Positions 14,594 through 16,812 of a DNA stretch of 16,812 nucleotides are shown one piece after another; positions within the stretch are counted from its first letter, which is position 1; each line of letters opens with the position of its first letter. The DNA lies in the NCBI GenBank assembly GCA_938004075.1, contig CALKWP010000138.1, positions 1-16,812 on the forward strand, in the 5' to 3' direction. The notes under the pieces were generated by a model. The model searched no databases. It was not told where the DNA came from and worked only from the letters and a program-made list of their open reading frames with translations. A program made the translations under genes and the position numbers. The stretch is from an uncultured Methanomassiliicoccales archaeon (GTDB lineage: Archaea > Thermoplasmatota > Thermoplasmata > SG8-5).

Positions 14594-14597
14594 GCCG

Positions 14598-15251
14598 CTA
14601 CCTTCCCTCCACTATGGCTATCCCCGCGCTGGCGCCTATCCTGCTGGCGCCGGCCTCCAGCATTGCCAGGGCATCGCTTCTGTCCTTGATGCCGCCGGAT
14701 GCCTTGACTCCCATGCTATATCCGACTGTCTGGCGCATTAGCCTCACAGCTTCCACGGTGGCTCCTCCCGTGCCGAAACCAGTGGATGTTTTCACGAAGC
14801 TGGCGCAGGCTTCCTGTGATATCCTGCAGGCTTCAATAATCAATCTCTCATCGAGGTAACATATCTCGATTATGACCTTGACGACCTTGCCATCTGCTGC
14901 TTTCACAACGGCGGCAATGTCATCATGCACGTAATCAAAATCGCCGTCCAGAAGCTTGCCGACATTGATGACCATGTCCAGCTCATCCGCGCCTTCCTCT
15001 ATCGCTTTTCTAGATTCCTCTGATTTGGCGTGAGTGCTGGCGCTGCCCAGCGGGAATCCGATGACCGTGCAGACCATGACATCCGAGCCATCCAGCAGTT
15101 CCCTGCATAGCGGAACCCAACAGGAATTCACGCAAACAGAAGCAAAATGATACTGTCTGGCTTCCTGGCACAGCTTTTCAATCTGATCCCGGGTGGCGTT
15201 CGGCTTCAGAAGCGTGTGGTCAATCGTTCCTGCAATATCCTGCGGAATCAT
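14598..15251 (-). CDS. deoC: Deoxyribose-phosphate aldolase
   Basis: This 217-residue class I aldolase splits 2-deoxyribose-5-phosphate into acetaldehyde and glyceraldehyde-3-phosphate. The Schiff-base lysine is K154 in FVKTSTGF, the second catalytic lysine is K183 in VKASGGI, and the catalytic aspartate is D92 in ELDMVIN. IDHTLLKP (10-17) and TVIGFPLG (62-69) complete the DeoC signature, and the length is normal. Its ATG overlaps the TGA of the dGTPase-like gene (ATGA, 15248-15251), so the two are translationally coupled. It supplies the last step of the deoxynucleoside degradation route encoded by this operon, feeding carbon into glycolysis or gluconeogenesis. Confidence 0.96.
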   Translation of the reverse strand: MIPQDIAGTIDHTLLKPNATRDQIEKLCQEARQYHFASVCVNSCWVPLCRELLDGSDVMVCTVIGFPLGSASTHAKSEESRKAIEEGADELDMVINVGKLLDGDFDYVHDDIAAVVKAADGKVVKVIIEICYLDERLIIEACRISQEACASFVKTSTGFGTGGATVEAVRLMRQTVGYSMGVKASGGIKDRSDALAMLEAGASRIGASAGIAIVEGR

Positions 15252-16615
15252 ACCACCGGCCTCGGTATGGTTTTCGATTCGAAGATGGCAGTAGCGACCG
15301 TATCCGTCATCATTGTGATGTAATCTATCACCATCTGGGCGTTGTTGGTCTCCACCCAGTAATCCCGGTTCATCTGCTTGAGGAAGTAGAGCATCGAGCT
15401 TCTGGAGCCATCGAATCTCTCCAGATTTTCTTTGATTATCAGTACCCTGGCACCGTCAATCTGCTTTTGGTCATGAGAACCGGTGAGCTCCTCCAGTTCT
15501 CCGAGGGATTTCTTGAGCAGCGGGTTCTCGCCGTTCTGATCCTGGAACCTGTGAAGGGTGGATTGGGTGTTGTCAGGGGATTCCATCCCATCAAGCTCTT
15601 TCAGGAAGGTGCCGAACAGCGACCGGAGCATTGTCTCGGTCTGCGCGGAATATCCCAGGCTGGCCTTGCTGCGGTATATCCTGGGGTAATTGAATTCCCT
15701 GATGAGGCTGTTCATCGCATCCAGGACCGGCTCGCTGAGCCTGATGCTTATTTCATATCTGCCCGGCTCCCTGTGATTCTCACCCATGAATTTCTTCCTG
15801 TCATTGTGGAAGTTCATGACTATGTCCCTGACCAGGTTGTCTATCATCTCGCCGTTGTTCTTGCCCAGCACCGCGGATATCTGCGGCGGGATGTCGCCCT
15901 GGCTGATGATGCCGGACTCGGCGGCGTCCTCGATGTCTTTGCCGACATAAGCCAGCCTGTCGCAGAGCTTGACAATGCATCCTTCAAGGGTGGATGGTTC
16001 CTGAGTGCATGTCGCGGTAAGGTCATCCGACGGTTCCCCTACTTTGAAGATTCCTGTCTCCACTTCCCCGCAATGCCGCACAACGCCTTCCCTCACTTCA
16101 TAAGATAGATTGAGCCCCTTCCCGCCTTTCTCGAGTATGTCCAGTATCCTCAGGCTCTGCACGTTGTGCAGGAATGATTTTCCGAGATGCTCCTGGCTCA
16201 GCGCATTCAGGACTTTCTCGCCCATGTGGCCAAAAGGCGAATGGCCGACATCATGCCCCAGCGCGATGGCTTCGGCAAGGTCCTCGTTCAGGTGAAGCCA
16301 TCTGGCAATCGCTCTCGACAGTTGCGCCACATGAAGCGTGTGCGTCATCCTGTTGCTTATCAGCGGGTTCCGGGGCGACATGAATACCTGGGTCTTGCCA
16401 GACAATCTGAAGAACGCTTTTGAATAGAGGAGCCTGTCGCGGTCCCGGGCAAATGCAGTCCTGTTCTCGCCAGGCTGCTCGGGTTCCGGCCTCACCCGGC
16501 CGCGGGACATGTTGCTGGGCATGCCGAAGCTGAGGTTGATGGTGCTCTCTTCCCTGGCATGAGACTGGCTTTTGATTTCAGCCAGCAATCTCTCCATCTC
16601 ATCATTGAAATGCAT
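15248..16615 (-). CDS. dgt: dGTPase-family HD-domain dNTP triphosphohydrolase
   Basis: This 455-residue enzyme would hydrolyse a dNTP to deoxynucleoside plus tripolyphosphate. The family block RTAFARDRDRLLYSKAFFRL (52-71) with GKTQVF is followed by the HD residues: H92 in NRMTHTLHV, H121-D122 in LGHDVGHSPFGH, and D219 in KLCDRLAYVGKD. All metal ligands are present. It is longer than SAMHD1's catalytic core alone but ordinary for bacterial dGTPase types. Which dNTP is preferred is unknown, and many homologues are allosterically activated by another dNTP. The ATG at 16615 has GGAG five bases upstream. It is the first gene of a four-gene operon whose products degrade the deoxynucleoside released. 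Confidence 0.92.
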   Translation of the reverse strand: MHFNDEMERLLAEIKSQSHAREESTINLSFGMPSNMSRGRVRPEPEQPGENRTAFARDRDRLLYSKAFFRLSGKTQVFMSPRNPLISNRMTHTLHVAQLSRAIARWLHLNEDLAEAIALGHDVGHSPFGHMGEKVLNALSQEHLGKSFLHNVQSLRILDILEKGGKGLNLSYEVREGVVRHCGEVETGIFKVGEPSDDLTATCTQEPSTLEGCIVKLCDRLAYVGKDIEDAAESGIISQGDIPPQISAVLGKNNGEMIDNLVRDIVMNFHNDRKKFMGENHREPGRYEISIRLSEPVLDAMNSLIREFNYPRIYRSKASLGYSAQTETMLRSLFGTFLKELDGMESPDNTQSTLHRFQDQNGENPLLKKSLGELEELTGSHDQKQIDGARVLIIKENLERFDGSRSSMLYFLKQMNRDYWVETNNAQMVIDYITMMTDTVATAIFESKTIPRPVV

Positions 16616-16620
16616 ATGTT

Positions 16621-16624
16621 CTCC
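16621..16624 (-). promoter_or_regulatory. Shine-Dalgarno of the dgt operon
   Basis: GGAG on the minus strand lies five bases before the ATG at 16615. This first gene therefore appears to have a leader, unlike the leaderless first genes elsewhere in the window. Confidence 0.55.
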
Positions 16625-16661
16625 ACAGTCAATGGCTATAAGGATATTTGCTTTTCTCCTG

Positions 16662-16670
16662 TAATTATAG
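16662..16670 (-). promoter_or_regulatory. TATA box of the dgt-deoC-mutase-udp operon
   Basis: CTATAATTA on the minus strand is centred near 16666. It predicts a transcript start near 16640 and a leader of about 25 bases containing the GGAG. An alternative AT-rich block at 16642-16649 would start transcription inside the SD and is less likely. Confidence 0.45.
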
Positions 16671-16694
16671 ACTAATGATATTCAATAAAGGATG

Positions 16695-16712
16695 GGTGCG
16701 GGAGAAGGGATT
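16695..16712 (-). repeat. Duplicate of a tRNA 3' end (direct repeat copy 1)
   Basis: GGTGCGGGAGAAGGGATT (plus strand) is identical to 16795-16812, exactly 100 bases away. On the minus strand it reads as T-loop end, T-stem 3' strand and acceptor 3' strand of a tRNA, and resemblance to a T-loop continues to about 16716 (TGCGAAT). It ends CCC instead of CCA, and no 5' half of a tRNA precedes it, so it is a fragment, not a gene. Confidence 0.7.
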
Positions 16713-16785
16713 CGCAGCCGAATTTATTTCATAAACTCGGCGCGCTCGCAACTGATGTTGCTCGTGAACCTCCGGTTCAAATCCC
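16707..16785. other. Four-way-junction-like cluster of inverted repeats
   Basis: Between the two tRNA-tail copies lie GGGATT/AATCCC (16707-16712 with 16780-16785) enclosing three hairpins: CCGAATTTAT/ATAAACTCGG (16718-16740, one mismatch), GCAAC/GTTGC (16748-16761) and GAACC/GGTTC (16766-16778). The outline is like a cloverleaf, but loops of three to four bases rule out a normal tRNA. Confidence 0.45.
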
Positions 16786-16793
16786 AAAGAAAA

Positions 16794-16812
16794 TGGTGCG
16801 GGAGAAGGGATT
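16794..16812 (-). tRNA. 3' end of a tRNA gene (truncated by window edge), possibly tRNA-Leu
   Basis: The minus strand reads AAT (positions 58-60), CCCTT (T-stem 61-65), CTCCCGC (acceptor 66-72), discriminator A73 and an encoded CCA, followed by the T-rich TTTTCTTT (16784-16793) typical of archaeal termination. The rest of the gene is beyond the right edge. A73 with a C72-ending GC-rich acceptor fits archaeal tRNA-Leu, but identity cannot be read from the tail alone. Confidence 0.6.

Noticed and set aside
15467..16108. 213-residue + strand open frame
   Set aside because: It is antisense to the dGTPase-family gene, whose HD residues are all present.
16707..16785. Possible complete tRNA between the two tail copies
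   Set aside because: The stems can be drawn as a cloverleaf, but loops are three to four bases, there is no seven-base anticodon or T-loop, and the D-arm is absent.

Overview
The window reads as an archaeal chromosome segment of moderate GC, probably Thermoplasmatota (for example Methanomassiliicoccales or an uncultured relative); the phylum call is inference. The archaeal evidence is an archaeal-type tyrosyl-tRNA synthetase, an archaeal Hpt family purine phosphoribosyltransferase, a bacterio-opsin-activator-type HTH regulator, a type-A RNase P RNA, and TATA boxes about 26 bases upstream of start codons. Several first genes look leaderless, while internal operon genes carry Shine-Dalgarno (SD) sequences.

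Layout. 1-169: 3' end of an unidentified + strand gene. 151-780 (-): cysteine-bearing HTH regulator. 859-1941 (-): apt-hpt purine salvage operon. 1989-3508 (+): tyrS translationally coupled to a four-helix membrane protein. 3505-7521 (-): a 1338-residue membrane-anchored surface protein with three five-bladed propellers, two split CARDB domains and a DUF11-like domain. 7659-7962 (+): RNase P RNA. 7963-8267: gene-free stretch rich in hairpins. 8268-9110: small + strand membrane protein converging on a two-gene (-) operon (IMPACT/YigZ-like protein, then a 65-residue membrane protein). 9184-10257 (+): zinc-ribbon protein with a C-terminal membrane helix. 10311-12461 (+): two-helix ion channel with tandem RCK modules and no canonical K+ filter. 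12477-16615 (-): tightly overlapped four-gene operon. 16616-16812: promoter, structured spacer and the 3' end of a tRNA gene running off the edge.

The most coherent system is the last operon. In transcription order it encodes a dGTPase-family triphosphohydrolase, DeoC, an alpha-D-phosphohexomutase-superfamily enzyme and a uridine-phosphorylase-type enzyme. Together these could carry a dNTP through deoxynucleoside, deoxyribose-1-phosphate and deoxyribose-5-phosphate to acetaldehyde plus glyceraldehyde-3-phosphate. This suggests the middle gene is an archaeal phosphopentomutase rather than a hexosamine mutase. The apt-hpt pair would salvage freed purine bases.

The most unusual single object is the surface protein, where two CARDB beta-sandwich domains each appear to be interrupted at the same point by a whole propeller. 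I saw no CRISPR array, transposase gene, defence cluster or biosynthetic cluster.
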